Part shown: piece after piece, positions 1 to 9,758 of the stretch
Layout of the letters: each line of letters opens with the position of its first letter
Position numbering within the stretch: position 1 is the first letter of the stretch
Source: Ignavibacteria bacterium
GTDB taxonomy: Bacteria > Bacteroidota > Ignavibacteria > Tepidaquicellales > Tepidaquicellaceae
DNA length: 64,000 nt
Assembly (NCBI GenBank): GCA_016709315.1
Contig: JADJMZ010000003.1
Coordinates: forward strand, 620,001-684,000
Direction of reading: 5' to 3'
Translations under genes and position numbers: made by a program
Notes under the pieces: model-generated
Database searches by the model: none
Seen by the model: only the letters and a program-made list of their open reading frames with translations
What the model was told of the DNA's origin: nothing

Positions 1-46
1 GTTTAGTTGTTTTTATCACTAACAATTAAGTCCGGAGGTTAGCAAT

Positions 47-3000
47 ATGAAAACTAAGCATAAGGGATATTTCTCACTAATATTCCGAATCATGCTTATT
101 CCGGTTTTATGCTTACTCACAGGAATAAGCATCATTAAAGAAAATTCTATATTCTCTTCAGATACATCCGCAGATCTAAAATTCAAAACAAATCAAAATG
201 AAAACGACAGTCAGACATTTCCGCGGCTTTATTGCCCGGAAACGCCTTTACTCTTCCAGACCGGTACGGACAGGTTCGGGAAAGAAGAGAGGCAAATAGA
301 TGATGACTGGTATAATAAAGTATCCGGAACAATCAGGAATGATGAATATAACATCACGTACGATGAAAAGTCCGGAACGTATCAGTCGCCAAACCGCGCA
401 AACAATTTGCGCTTCATATATAACAGGGACGGATTCACAGCTAAGGCGCGTGACGCTGAGTGTGAGCCGGAAAATTCAGATAATTGGAGTATTAAGTTTA
501 AAGTTGAAATTGAAAAGTTAAGACTGGAAAACAAAGTGCTGCAGATTTCAGGAGGCAATGCATCAATAGAAGATGAAAATATCAGAATTGATTATACAAA
601 TGATATATCAGGAATGAGACAGGATTTCATAATTAAGAACAAGCCGGAAGGCGAAGCCAGACTCAGATTAGACATGTCTGCTGAAACTAAACTTAAGATG
701 ATCATTGGTGCTGATGCTTTGATGTTCAAAGACAGGAAAGGCATAGAGAAGATGAAGTACACATCGCTCAAATGCTGGGACGCAGAAGGGAAAGAGCTTC
801 GAGCTTACTTCGATAAGAATTCCATTTCTCCTAAGAAAACTTTCCGCTCAGGATTCTCAATTGTCGTCAACGATGATTCCGCAGTCTATCCCGTTACCAT
901 CGATCCGCTTTCAACTTCGCCAGACTGGACAGCAGAAGGTGATCAGGATTTTGCGCACTTCGGAATGTGTGTATCTACAGCAGGTGATGTAAATGGTGAC
1001 GGATATTCGGATGTCATAATAGGCGCGGAATACTATTCGAATGGGGAATTTCAGGAAGGCAGAGCATATGTTTATTATGGTTTTGCAACGGGTCTGTCAA
1101 CTTCCCCGAATTGGATTGCCGAAATCAATCAGGCCGGAGCCTTATTTGGAAATGAAGTTGCCACAGCAGGTGATGTTAATGGCGATGGGTACTCTGATGT
1201 AATTGTAGGCGCTCCCAGATATGATAACGGGGAAACGAATGAAGGAAGAGCTTATGTCTATCACGGCTCTGCAACAGGATTGTCGGTAACGCCCAACTGG
1301 ATCGGTGAATGCAATCAGGCGGAAGCTTTGTATGGTCATTTCCTTTCAAGTGCAGGCGATGTGAACGGTGACGGGTATTCAGATATTATCATTTCAGCTG
1401 AAAGTTTTGATAATGATCTCAATAACGAAGGAAGAGTTTACGCATACTTTGGATCTTCAGCAGGCTTATCTGCATCGCCAAATTGGTTTGTTGAAGGAAA
1501 TCAATCCGAAATACAGTTCGGGCGACTAAGCTCAGGAGACCTCAACGGAGACGGATACTCGGACATACTCATCGGAGCGAATACTTACAATAATGGCCAA
1601 ACGAACGAGGGCAAGATTTGGGCTTATTACGGATCAGCGTTGGGACTGCCGGCTTCAGCAAATTGGGAATTCGAAAGCAATATGGAAAATGCTTACCTTG
1701 GCTGGGGATTGAGTGCAGCAGGCGATGTAAACGGCGATGGATATTGTGATGTTGCCGCAGGCGCACCCTACTATCAGGGCACAGGGCGAGTGTATATATT
1801 TCATGGGTCATCAACCGGATTGCAGGCAACTCCGAATCATACAATCGAAAGTGATCAGGCTAACAGTGAATTCGGAGGTTCGGTTTTCACGGCAGGCGAT
1901 GTGAATGGTGATGGTTACTCGGATTTCCTAATTGGTTCTGTACTCTATAGCAATGGAGAATTCAAAGAAGGAAGAGCTTATGTGCATTTAGGCTCAGCTT
2001 CAGGCTTGTCATTGACTCCGGCATGGATTGGCGAAAGCAATCAGGTCGGTGCAGAATTCGGGATGGAGGTTTCAACTGCCGGAGATGTTAACGGCGACGG
2101 ATTCTCTGACATTATTGTCGGAGCCTGGCGTTATGACAACGGACAGACTGATGAAGGAAGAGCATTCGTCTATCACGGCTCAGCTTCAGGTTTGTCAGTT
2201 CCAATTAGCTGGACAGCCGATGGTGACCAAAGCACAGGTCAGTTTGGGATATCAGTTTCCTCTGCAGGTGATGTAAACGGCGACGGATACTCTGATGTGA
2301 TCATCGGAGCAAACTGCTATGACAACGGCCAGACCGATGAAGGAAGAGCATATGTATATCTAGGTTCTTCAGCAGGATTACTGGCTTCTCCAAGTTGGAT
2401 CGCTGAAAGTGATCAGGCATTTTCTTTCTATGGGTCAAGAGTTTCCACTGCGGGTGATGTAAACGGCGACGGGTATTCGGATGTAATGGTTTCTGCAATC
2501 AGGTTTGACAATGGTGAAAATGACGAAGGCAGAGTGTTTCTTTATTACGGCTCAGCTTCAGGTTTGTCTTTGACTCCAAACTGGATTGCCGAGAGCAACA
2601 ATGAAAATGCATTTTTCGGATATCAGTTGAAGACAGCCGGAGACGTTAACGGGGACGGATATTCTGATGTAATAATCGGAGCGGAACAGTTTTCAAACGG
2701 AGAGACTGCTGAAGGGAAAGCATTTGTATATCATGGCTCGGCTTATGGATTGTCTCAACTACCGAACTGGACCTTTGAAAGCAATCAGGCAGAGGCATAC
2801 CTTGGCTATGGAGTTTCATCGGCAGGAGACGTGAACGGTGACGGATATTCAGATGTCCTGGTAGGTGCAATGCAATTTGATAACGGGCAAACTGATGAAG
2901 GTATTGTTTATCTGTTCTATGGTTCTTCAACAGGACTGTCAGTGAATCCGAACTGGTCTGCGGAAAGCAATCTTGCCTTTGCCAATTTTGGTTCATCAGT

Positions 3001-4438
3001 TTCAAGTGCAGGCGATGTGAATGGTGACGGATATGATGACGTAATAATCGGAGCTTGGGCTTATACAAACGGCGAATACAAAGAGGGAAAGGCATATGTC
3101 TATCATGGGTCTGCAACAGGACTTCCTTCGAGTCCAAATTGGATCGCTGAGAGTAATCAGACAGAATCTTACTTTGGACAGAGTGTTTCAGCCGCAGGCG
3201 ATGTAAATGGCGACGGTTACTCAGATGTAATAGTCGGTGCGACACAACCATGGAGAGAGGGCCGAGCTTTTGTCTATCACGGTTCTCCGACAGGCCTGCC
3301 ATTATTGCCAAACTGGATAGGCGTATGTGAGCAGTACTATGCTATCTACGGATTTACTGTAGCCAGTGCGGGTGATGTGAACGGTGACGGATATTCTGAT
3401 GTGATCATAGGCGCACACTATTACAACGGAAATACCGGCAAGGCTTATGTTTACTACGGAAATGAATCAGGAGGATTGAGAGCTAACGTAAGTCAGAATA
3501 ATATAATATCAGGACAAATTATTTCTTCAGGTGGATTGACAGGTACTTATGGTCAGGTCCGTCTGAGTATTTTCGCAAAGAATCCTTTTGGAAGGACAAA
3601 AGGGAAAATAGTCTATGAGTATAAACAAAACGGCGTTCCATTCAGCGGAAGTATTATTACTAACAGTACCGGATCTTCGGGTTCAGGCTTGTTAGTTAAT
3701 ATCGGTACAACAGGAGTCAATCTAAGCAGGAATGTTTCCGGACTTTCAAACACAGGAGAGTATAAATGGAGAGCGAGAGTGCAGTATGATATTGTAAATT
3801 CTCCTTTTCAGAAATTCGGTCCGTGGAAATATTACAGCAATTATATTCCTGTCCCTTCCGGCGGATTCAAAGCGAGATATGTCCCGCCAGTGAACAAAGT
3901 CCTGACACTGTATGCAGTTATACAGGGATTTTATGATCCTGTCACGGATACTATGATCAGAGATACAGTCTCAGTTTATATCAGACAGTTCGTTTCTCCT
4001 TATGAAGTTTTAGATTCGGCGAGACTTTATCTTGGTACCAACGGAGCTGCTTCACATTCATTCATTAATTCCGGGATCATAAACAATACACTTTACTACT
4101 TACAGATCAGACAGAGAAATTCAATTGAGACATGGAATAAAGCAAGTGTGTTTACAAATTCATCTCAGGCATTCAGTTTCAGAAATTACGGATCAGCTTA
4201 TGGAAACAATCAGATACTTGTGGACATAAATCCTCTTACTTATGCAATTTACAGCGGAGATGTAAATCAGGACGGAACTATTGACGCTGCTGATGTAAGC
4301 GACGTTGATAATGCCGCATTAAGTTCGACTGGCGGATATGTCAGAACCGATATTACAGGAGATAATTTTACAGATGCGGCTGATGTGAGTATTGTGGATA
4401 ATAATGCATTTAATTTAGTGAGTGCCGTGACGCCGTGA
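47..4438 (+). CDS. Exported FG-GAP protein, 14 blades, dockerin-like C-terminal module
   Basis: Predicted exported protein of 1463 residues. The ATG follows GGAGG (34-38) at good spacing. Residues 1-30 form a signal peptide. Residues about 60-290 form a domain shared in this window only with the gene at 38,144 (motif MRQDFIIK, about 190). Residues about 300-1140 hold 14 FG-GAP repeats of about 62 residues, each with the calcium loop AGDVNGDGYSD. Fourteen fits two seven-bladed integrin-like propellers. A beta-rich linker (SGGLTGT, GPWKYY) leads to the shared C-terminal module (about 1285-1463) with two dockerin-like loops, GDVNQDGTIDAAD and TDITGDNFTDAAD. A surface or secreted role is inferred; no enzymatic motif is visible. 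The repeat number and domain order are read directly; the propeller fold is family knowledge. Confidence 0.9.
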   Translation: MKTKHKGYFSLIFRIMLIPVLCLLTGISIIKENSIFSSDTSADLKFKTNQNENDSQTFPRLYCPETPLLFQTGTDRFGKEERQIDDDWYNKVSGTIRNDEYNITYDEKSGTYQSPNRANNLRFIYNRDGFTAKARDAECEPENSDNWSIKFKVEIEKLRLENKVLQISGGNASIEDENIRIDYTNDISGMRQDFIIKNKPEGEARLRLDMSAETKLKMIIGADALMFKDRKGIEKMKYTSLKCWDAEGKELRAYFDKNSISPKKTFRSGFSIVVNDDSAVYPVTIDPLSTSPDWTAEGDQDFAHFGMCVSTAGDVNGDGYSDVIIGAEYYSNGEFQEGRAYVYYGFATGLSTSPNWIAEINQAGALFGNEVATAGDVNGDGYSDVIVGAPRYDNGETNEGRAYVYHGSATGLSVTPNWIGECNQAEALYGHFLSSAGDVNGDGYSDIIISAESFDNDLNNEGRVYAYFGSSAGLSASPNWFVEGNQSEIQFGRLSSGDLNGDGYSDILIGANTYNNGQTNEGKIWAYYGSALGLPASANWEFESNMENAYLGWGLSAAGDVNGDGYCDVAAGAPYYQGTGRVYIFHGSSTGLQATPNHTIESDQANSEFGGSVFTAGDVNGDGYSDFLIGSVLYSNGEFKEGRAYVHLGSASGLSLTPAWIGESNQVGAEFGMEVSTAGDVNGDGFSDIIVGAWRYDNGQTDEGRAFVYHGSASGLSVPISWTADGDQSTGQFGISVSSAGDVNGDGYSDVIIGANCYDNGQTDEGRAYVYLGSSAGLLASPSWIAESDQAFSFYGSRVSTAGDVNGDGYSDVMVSAIRFDNGENDEGRVFLYYGSASGLSLTPNWIAESNNENAFFGYQLKTAGDVNGDGYSDVIIGAEQFSNGETAEGKAFVYHGSAYGLSQLPNWTFESNQAEAYLGYGVSSAGDVNGDGYSDVLVGAMQFDNGQTDEGIVYLFYGSSTGLSVNPNWSAESNLAFANFGSSVSSAGDVNGDGYDDVIIGAWAYTNGEYKEGKAYVYHGSATGLPSSPNWIAESNQTESYFGQSVSAAGDVNGDGYSDVIVGATQPWREGRAFVYHGSPTGLPLLPNWIGVCEQYYAIYGFTVASAGDVNGDGYSDVIIGAHYYNGNTGKAYVYYGNESGGLRANVSQNNIISGQIISSGGLTGTYGQVRLSIFAKNPFGRTKGKIVYEYKQNGVPFSGSIITNSTGSSGSGLLVNIGTTGVNLSRNVSGLSNTGEYKWRARVQYDIVNSPFQKFGPWKYYSNYIPVPSGGFKARYVPPVNKVLTLYAVIQGFYDPVTDTMIRDTVSVYIRQFVSPYEVLDSARLYLGTNGAASHSFINSGIINNTLYYLQIRQRNSIETWNKASVFTNSSQAFSFRNYGSAYGNNQILVDINPLTYAIYSGDVNQDGTIDAADVSDVDNAALSSTGGYVRTDITGDNFTDAADVSIVDNNAFNLVSAVTP

Positions 4439-5242
4439 TTTTGATTTTAGATTTTTGATTTATGATTTTAGATTTAAAATTTAAAATCTTGTGTAGCTTC
4501 AGTTAATATTTTAAATACAGGATCAAACAATTGTATGATCCCGTTAATTTTGCAGATTTTATCTTTGTTGTGAATTCATAAAATTAAATGAATCAGGAAT
4601 TAAATATTAAAATCTAATATCAGGATTTATTTAATTCCGCTTATTTGAAAGTTTGACATAGTTGTTGGTAATTCAATTTTCATAAGTGAATCATGAATCA
4701 GGAAAATAATTAGTACCGGATAAAATATGAAATACACTTCCTGATTAATTATTGAAAAGTTATTATATGATCTTTTAAGAATGAAATTTCTTAAAAATCA
4801 GAATGAATTAAATCCGGAAATTGAAATAATTGGTATTAATAATTTCTAAATGGAATTGTGCCAATAATCATGATTTAAAATCAGAAAAAGAGTATTTGAA
4901 GGATATTCAATTTTTATATCACTTATAATTTTCTAAAAACAGAAATAAATTTCTTTGACAATTAAATTGATTTAGCTGAATTTTGACTATTGGCGTTCAG
5001 ATGTTGGAAGCTATCTGTAAAAAAATATTTTTTTCTACACATATCTTATAACAACCAGATCAATAGTCAATAGTCAATAGGCAATAGGCAATAGTGAATA
5101 GGCAATAGGCAATAGTGAATAGGCAATAGGCGATAGTGAACAGGCAATAGGCGATAGTTAGTAATTTAATTTAAAATTTAAATAATAATAAAATTTTGAT
5201 GAAATTCAATATTGTAATTATTTATATGAAAGGAGAAATAAA
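4439..5242. repeat. Gene-free spacer with word repeats and one palindrome
   Basis: No credible gene is seen in these 804 bases. Directly after the stop codon comes the ATTTTAGATTTATG word family (about 4441-4495). A near-perfect 22-bp palindrome lies at 4520-4541 (arms GGATCA and TGATCC around ACAATTGT, one mismatched pair). At 5060-5160 the 7-8 base word CAATAGG/CAATAGTG is repeated about 13 times. The rest is plain AT-rich sequence that probably carries the promoter of the gene at 5243. Confidence 0.7.
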
Positions 5243-8200
5243 ATGAAAAGGTTTATACAACAATTTGCGTTATCATTTTTACTGATGTTCATCATAAGCG
5301 GAACAGCATTTTCGGCAAATGAATACTTCAGAAGTATAGCTTCCGGCAACTGGAATGCAAACGGTACCTGGCAAATGTCAACCGATGCAGGCTTTACCTG
5401 GACAGCTGCAACTAAAACTCCAACTGATTCAAGCGATATAATTACTATACAGAACCCGAATACGGTGACTGTAACAGTAAGCGTAAATGCAGATCAGCTG
5501 TTTGTAAATTCAGGCGGTACAATCTCCATTAACACTGCTGTTAACCTCACGATCAAAGACGGAAGCGGCGATGATCTTACGGTTAATTCAGGCGGAACAA
5601 TATCAGGAACAGGAAATCTTCAGACTCAGGGTGATGGTGTGATCCTGAATATCCGATTTGGAGCAAGTTTTAATTCTTCATTGAAAGTGAATACAGGAAC
5701 AACTTCTTCTTATGATTCAGATTATCCGAATCCTGCTGTTTACAATGGTTCAATCACTGTTGATGCAGGTGCGACATTTTCAGTATTAGCAGGCGGATAT
5801 TTTGTAAGGGCTAATAATACTGTAACAAATAACGGAATAATTGACGGAAGTAGTTCTACTTTTACAATGCGCGGCGCTTCTCTGATAAATAATGATACGA
5901 TAAGACCAACATTCTTTGCATTTGACACAACAACTTCTTTATCCGGAACGGGGATTAATGCAAGCTCAGATATTACTGTAAATAGTTCAGGAAATATTTC
6001 TCTGGCAAATAATGTTACTTTTTCACCATCATCTGTTATGAATATAGTCAGCGGAGGAATATTAAATCCGAATGCAAAAACATTCAATTTTAATTCAGAA
6101 ACTTTCCGCCTTAACTCCGGAGCAACAGTCACAAACTCAGGAATATTTCAGACTCAGAACACAGTTGATCTGATAATTAAAAGCGGTTCAAATTTCAACG
6201 TACCTTTGAAAGTCAATACTGGTACAACAATAACTTATGATGACGGCAGTCCTTATTTAGCAAAATTCAAAGGCACTATAACTATAGATGCGGGAGCAGT
6301 TTTGAATGTAAAAGACGGCGGATATTATACCCAGGCAAATAATATTATTACAATCAACGGCTCAATAGCCGGAAACGGTTCTGCATTTTATATGAAAGGC
6401 GCGACCTTGACAAACAACGGCTCAGTCTCTGTATCTGCTCTGGAATTTGATTCCGTAACATCAATAGCCGGAACAGGAACTTATACAAGCAATACAATTT
6501 TAATCGGAAGCACAAGCAATGTAACAATTACAAATAATGTTACATTTTCACCGTTAACAAGTTTTACGGTTTTAACAGGTGGAGTTTTTAACCCGGGTGC
6601 AAAAACATTTACTTTTACATCCGGGACATTCGTATTATACAATGGGGCTGTAGTTTCAGGTTCAGGTCCAAGCGCCGGAACTATGAAGACTCAGGGCAAT
6701 GTCAATTTTGATTTCAGAAACGGTTCCGTGTTCAATAGTGCTGTTAATGTCAATACAGGAACACTTAACGCTTATGCGGACGGAAGTCCATATAAAGCTA
6801 CATTCTACGGATCTATTAGCATAGACGCAGGGGCGACTTTACATACATTCGACGGAGGATATTTCATTCAGGCAAATAGTAATGTAATAAACAACGGATC
6901 AATAACAGGGAACGGTTCTTCTTTCATAATGAGAGGTTTATCTATGGTGAATAACAGTTCAATAAATCCAACATACTTAAATTTTGATTCCACTACTATT
7001 CTTTCCGGAACCGGGAGTTATACAAGTTCAAACATAACGATCAACAGCAGCGGGAATGTATCTTTGTCAAATAATGTGACATTCTCTCCTGTTTATCTTA
7101 CAATAAACACCGGAGGTATTTTAAATCCGAATACAAAGGTATTTACACTTAATGCAGGTACATTAACATTCAATACGGGATCAACGATTTCAAATTCAGG
7201 AACATTCCAAACTCAGGGAACTGTAACTTTAAATGTAAAGAATGGTGCAAACTTTAATGCACCGCTTAAAGTAAATACAGGCACTACTACCTCTTATGAT
7301 AATGGCAATCCTTTTATTGCAAAATTTAAAGGTTCCGTAACTGTAGATGCGGGCGCAGTAATGAATATCAGTGCGGGCGGTTATTTCATTCAAACGAACA
7401 GCGCATTGACAAATAACGGAACGATTTCAGGATCCGGTTCTACTCTTCTTGTCAGAAGTTCGTCATTCACAAATAACGGATCGGTTAACTCTTCAAATTT
7501 AGAATTTGATACTACAACTACTGTCTCCGGATCAGGAACATTTACTCCTGCAAACATAATGATCATAAGTTCAGGAAATGTTTCTCTTGCAAATAACTTA
7601 TCTTTTTCTCCAACATCAGGTTTTACAATTAATGGCGGAGGTGTATTAAATCCGAATACATTTACTCTGACTTTGTCAACACCTTCATTTACATTGAATA
7701 ACGGAGCAACGGTATCAAATTCGGGATTATTTCAGACACAGGGAATAATTTTAATGAACATAAAAAACGGTTCAAACTTCAATGTTCCTTTCAAAGTTAA
7801 TTCAGGCACAACTACTGCTTATGATAACGGCAGTCCATTCACTGCGATTTTCAACGGACCTGTTACCATTGATGCATCAGCTACTTTAAGCTGTGTTGGA
7901 GGAGGATATTTTATCAGATTTAATAATACTATTTCTAACAATGGAACAGTCACTACAGGCGGCGGATCTACAATTAATTTTTACGGATCAAATTTTACAA
8001 ATAACGGAATAGTAAATCCTGCAGTGTTTAATTTTCAGACCGGCTCTCACACTCTTCAGGGGACGGGATCCTGGGGTACTAATGCGAATGTTATTACAGG
8101 ATCCACAGTTAATCTTACATCAAATCATCAGATGCATAGTGTGACTGTAAATGCAGGCGGAACATTCAATCTGTCAACTTTCAAACTTTCTCTGACAGCT

Positions 8201-9415
8201 TCTAATCCGATCAGTAATAGCGGTACATTTAATCTTTCCATAGGCGCTGTAGAGTATAACGGTACTTCAGCTCAGACTATTTCCACTACAGGAATCACTT
8301 ACAATAAATTGAGAATAAATAATTCAGCCGGAACATCTTTATCCAATGCAGTTACAGTTAATGATTCATTAACAGTAATTTCCGGAGACCTGAATCTGAA
8401 CGGATTTGTTCTGACTCTCGCTCCTACAGGATATCTCACTGAGACGGCTGGAAATACTGTAACAGGAACATCAGGATATATTACAACAACAAGAACACTG
8501 AACGCACCTTCATCATTGAATGTCGGCGGACTTGGCGCAGTATTAACAACTGTTGTAAATTTAGGAAGCACGGAAATCAGAAGAGGTCATGCAGTTCAGA
8601 GCGGACTTGGAGGGAACACAAGTTTCCTCCGATATTTTGATATAACTCCTGCAACAAACACAGGACTTAATGCAACATTGGTTTATAAGTATGATGATTC
8701 GGAACTCAACGGAAAAGTAGAATCTGCATCATCGTTGTTTAAGTCAACAAATTCCGGGACGAACTGGACTTCACAGGGCGGGACAGTAAATACTTCAGCC
8801 AATACAATTACGCTTTCCGGAATAGGTTCTTTTTCAAGATGGTCAGCGAGTTCAGTAGCTGCTGTTGCTGCTCAGATAAAATTAATAATGGAAGGATTCT
8901 ATAATCCCGGAACAGGCAAATTAAATAAAAGAGATACGGTGAGAGCATATCTGAGAAATATTACAACTCCTTTTGCAATTATAGATTCTGCAAAATCAGT
9001 AATTGATTCAGTTACTTTTACAGGCAGTTTTCTTTTTACAAATACAGCGAGCGGCACTTATTACATTCAGACAAAACACAGAAACTCAATTGAGACATGG
9101 AGCAAATCCGGAGGACAGCCATATACTTTAGGCAGCGTTTTGAGTTATGATTTTACAAGCGCAGCTGCGCAGTCATACGGAAATAATATGATACAGGTAA
9201 ATGCTTCGCCGCTCAGATTCGGGGTTTACAGCGGAGATATCAATCAGGACGGCACTGTAGATGCTTCGGACGTAAGTGAAGTTGATAATGATTCCTATAA
9301 CTCTCTAAGCGGATATGTCAAGACCGATGTTACGGGAGATAATTTTGTAGATGCTACGGATGTCAGTATCATAGATAATAATGCCAACAGTTCGGTAAAC
9401 TTGGTGAGACCGTGA
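5243..9415 (+). CDS. Exported beta-solenoid-like repeat protein with dockerin-like C-terminal module
   Basis: Exported protein of 1390 residues. The start is supported by AAAGGAG 8 bases upstream and by a signal peptide (1-24, ending TAFSA). Residues 25-130 carry the SIASGNWNANGTW opening common in Bacteroidota adhesin-like proteins. Residues about 130-990 are five repeats of about 175 residues. Each has FQTQG, an NxGTTTxYDNGSP segment, VTIDAGA, GGYFIQANN and TNNGS, rich in Asn, Thr, Ser and Gly, as expected for a right-handed beta-helix. A unique segment follows (990-1210), then the shared C-terminal module (1212-1390) with loops GDINQDGTVDASD and TDVTGDNFVDATD, ending VRP. No catalytic motif is visible. 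An adhesive or structural surface role is inferred from composition only. Confidence 0.88.
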   Translation: MKRFIQQFALSFLLMFIISGTAFSANEYFRSIASGNWNANGTWQMSTDAGFTWTAATKTPTDSSDIITIQNPNTVTVTVSVNADQLFVNSGGTISINTAVNLTIKDGSGDDLTVNSGGTISGTGNLQTQGDGVILNIRFGASFNSSLKVNTGTTSSYDSDYPNPAVYNGSITVDAGATFSVLAGGYFVRANNTVTNNGIIDGSSSTFTMRGASLINNDTIRPTFFAFDTTTSLSGTGINASSDITVNSSGNISLANNVTFSPSSVMNIVSGGILNPNAKTFNFNSETFRLNSGATVTNSGIFQTQNTVDLIIKSGSNFNVPLKVNTGTTITYDDGSPYLAKFKGTITIDAGAVLNVKDGGYYTQANNIITINGSIAGNGSAFYMKGATLTNNGSVSVSALEFDSVTSIAGTGTYTSNTILIGSTSNVTITNNVTFSPLTSFTVLTGGVFNPGAKTFTFTSGTFVLYNGAVVSGSGPSAGTMKTQGNVNFDFRNGSVFNSAVNVNTGTLNAYADGSPYKATFYGSISIDAGATLHTFDGGYFIQANSNVINNGSITGNGSSFIMRGLSMVNNSSINPTYLNFDSTTILSGTGSYTSSNITINSSGNVSLSNNVTFSPVYLTINTGGILNPNTKVFTLNAGTLTFNTGSTISNSGTFQTQGTVTLNVKNGANFNAPLKVNTGTTTSYDNGNPFIAKFKGSVTVDAGAVMNISAGGYFIQTNSALTNNGTISGSGSTLLVRSSSFTNNGSVNSSNLEFDTTTTVSGSGTFTPANIMIISSGNVSLANNLSFSPTSGFTINGGGVLNPNTFTLTLSTPSFTLNNGATVSNSGLFQTQGIILMNIKNGSNFNVPFKVNSGTTTAYDNGSPFTAIFNGPVTIDASATLSCVGGGYFIRFNNTISNNGTVTTGGGSTINFYGSNFTNNGIVNPAVFNFQTGSHTLQGTGSWGTNANVITGSTVNLTSNHQMHSVTVNAGGTFNLSTFKLSLTASNPISNSGTFNLSIGAVEYNGTSAQTISTTGITYNKLRINNSAGTSLSNAVTVNDSLTVISGDLNLNGFVLTLAPTGYLTETAGNTVTGTSGYITTTRTLNAPSSLNVGGLGAVLTTVVNLGSTEIRRGHAVQSGLGGNTSFLRYFDITPATNTGLNATLVYKYDDSELNGKVESASSLFKSTNSGTNWTSQGGTVNTSANTITLSGIGSFSRWSASSVAAVAAQIKLIMEGFYNPGTGKLNKRDTVRAYLRNITTPFAIIDSAKSVIDSVTFTGSFLFTNTASGTYYIQTKHRNSIETWSKSGGQPYTLGSVLSYDFTSAAAQSYGNNMIQVNASPLRFGVYSGDINQDGTVDASDVSEVDNDSYNSLSGYVKTDVTGDNFVDATDVSIIDNNANSSVNLVRP

Positions 9416-9571
9416 GATTAATTTGGAATTTGGGATTTCGGATTTGGAATTTATTAATTTAGATTTTAGATTATTGATTTTAAGTTGTTAATTGCAAATT
9501 GTTAATTGTTAATTGTTAATTGTTAATTGTTATCTGTCACAATGTTAACTGACTAACTGTCTAACTTTAAA
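9416..9571 (+). repeat. Post-stop word-repeat block
   Basis: Immediately after the stop codon come GGAATTTGGGATTTCGG, ATTTTAGATT, then TTAATTGTTAATTG in tandem (about 9485-9535) and GTTAACTGACTAACTG. The block has the same order of words as after other dockerin-module genes. The remaining bases of this spacer (9603-9758) are AT-rich with no gene. Confidence 0.7.
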
Positions 9572-9602
9572 AGAGCCGGCTGAGAGATCTTCCGGCTTTT
9601 TT
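9572..9602 (+). terminator. Rho-independent terminator
   Basis: Hairpin AGCCGG (9574-9579) with CCGGCT (9592-9597), 12-base loop, followed by TTTTTT. It lies about 160 bases after the stop of the gene at 5243, beyond the word-repeat block, so that block is probably transcribed. Confidence 0.8.
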
Positions 9603-9758
9603 AATGGACTATAGTGAGAAGTAAAATTTCTATAAACTTGACTTATTTATTGATATACACGAACATAGTTTGCTTTCACTCCACTTTTTTGGACTTTTCC
9701 ATTGTATACATTATGACTATTTTTTAATCAACAAATCAAATCTGTAAAGGGAATCGTT

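Noticed and set aside
4520..4541. Terminator for the first gene
   Set aside because: The palindrome has no T run after it; an operator or chance palindrome is equally likely, so it is only noted in the spacer entry.
5060..5160. Possible CRISPR array
   Set aside because: Units are 7-8 bases with no unique spacers; it is a simple word repeat.
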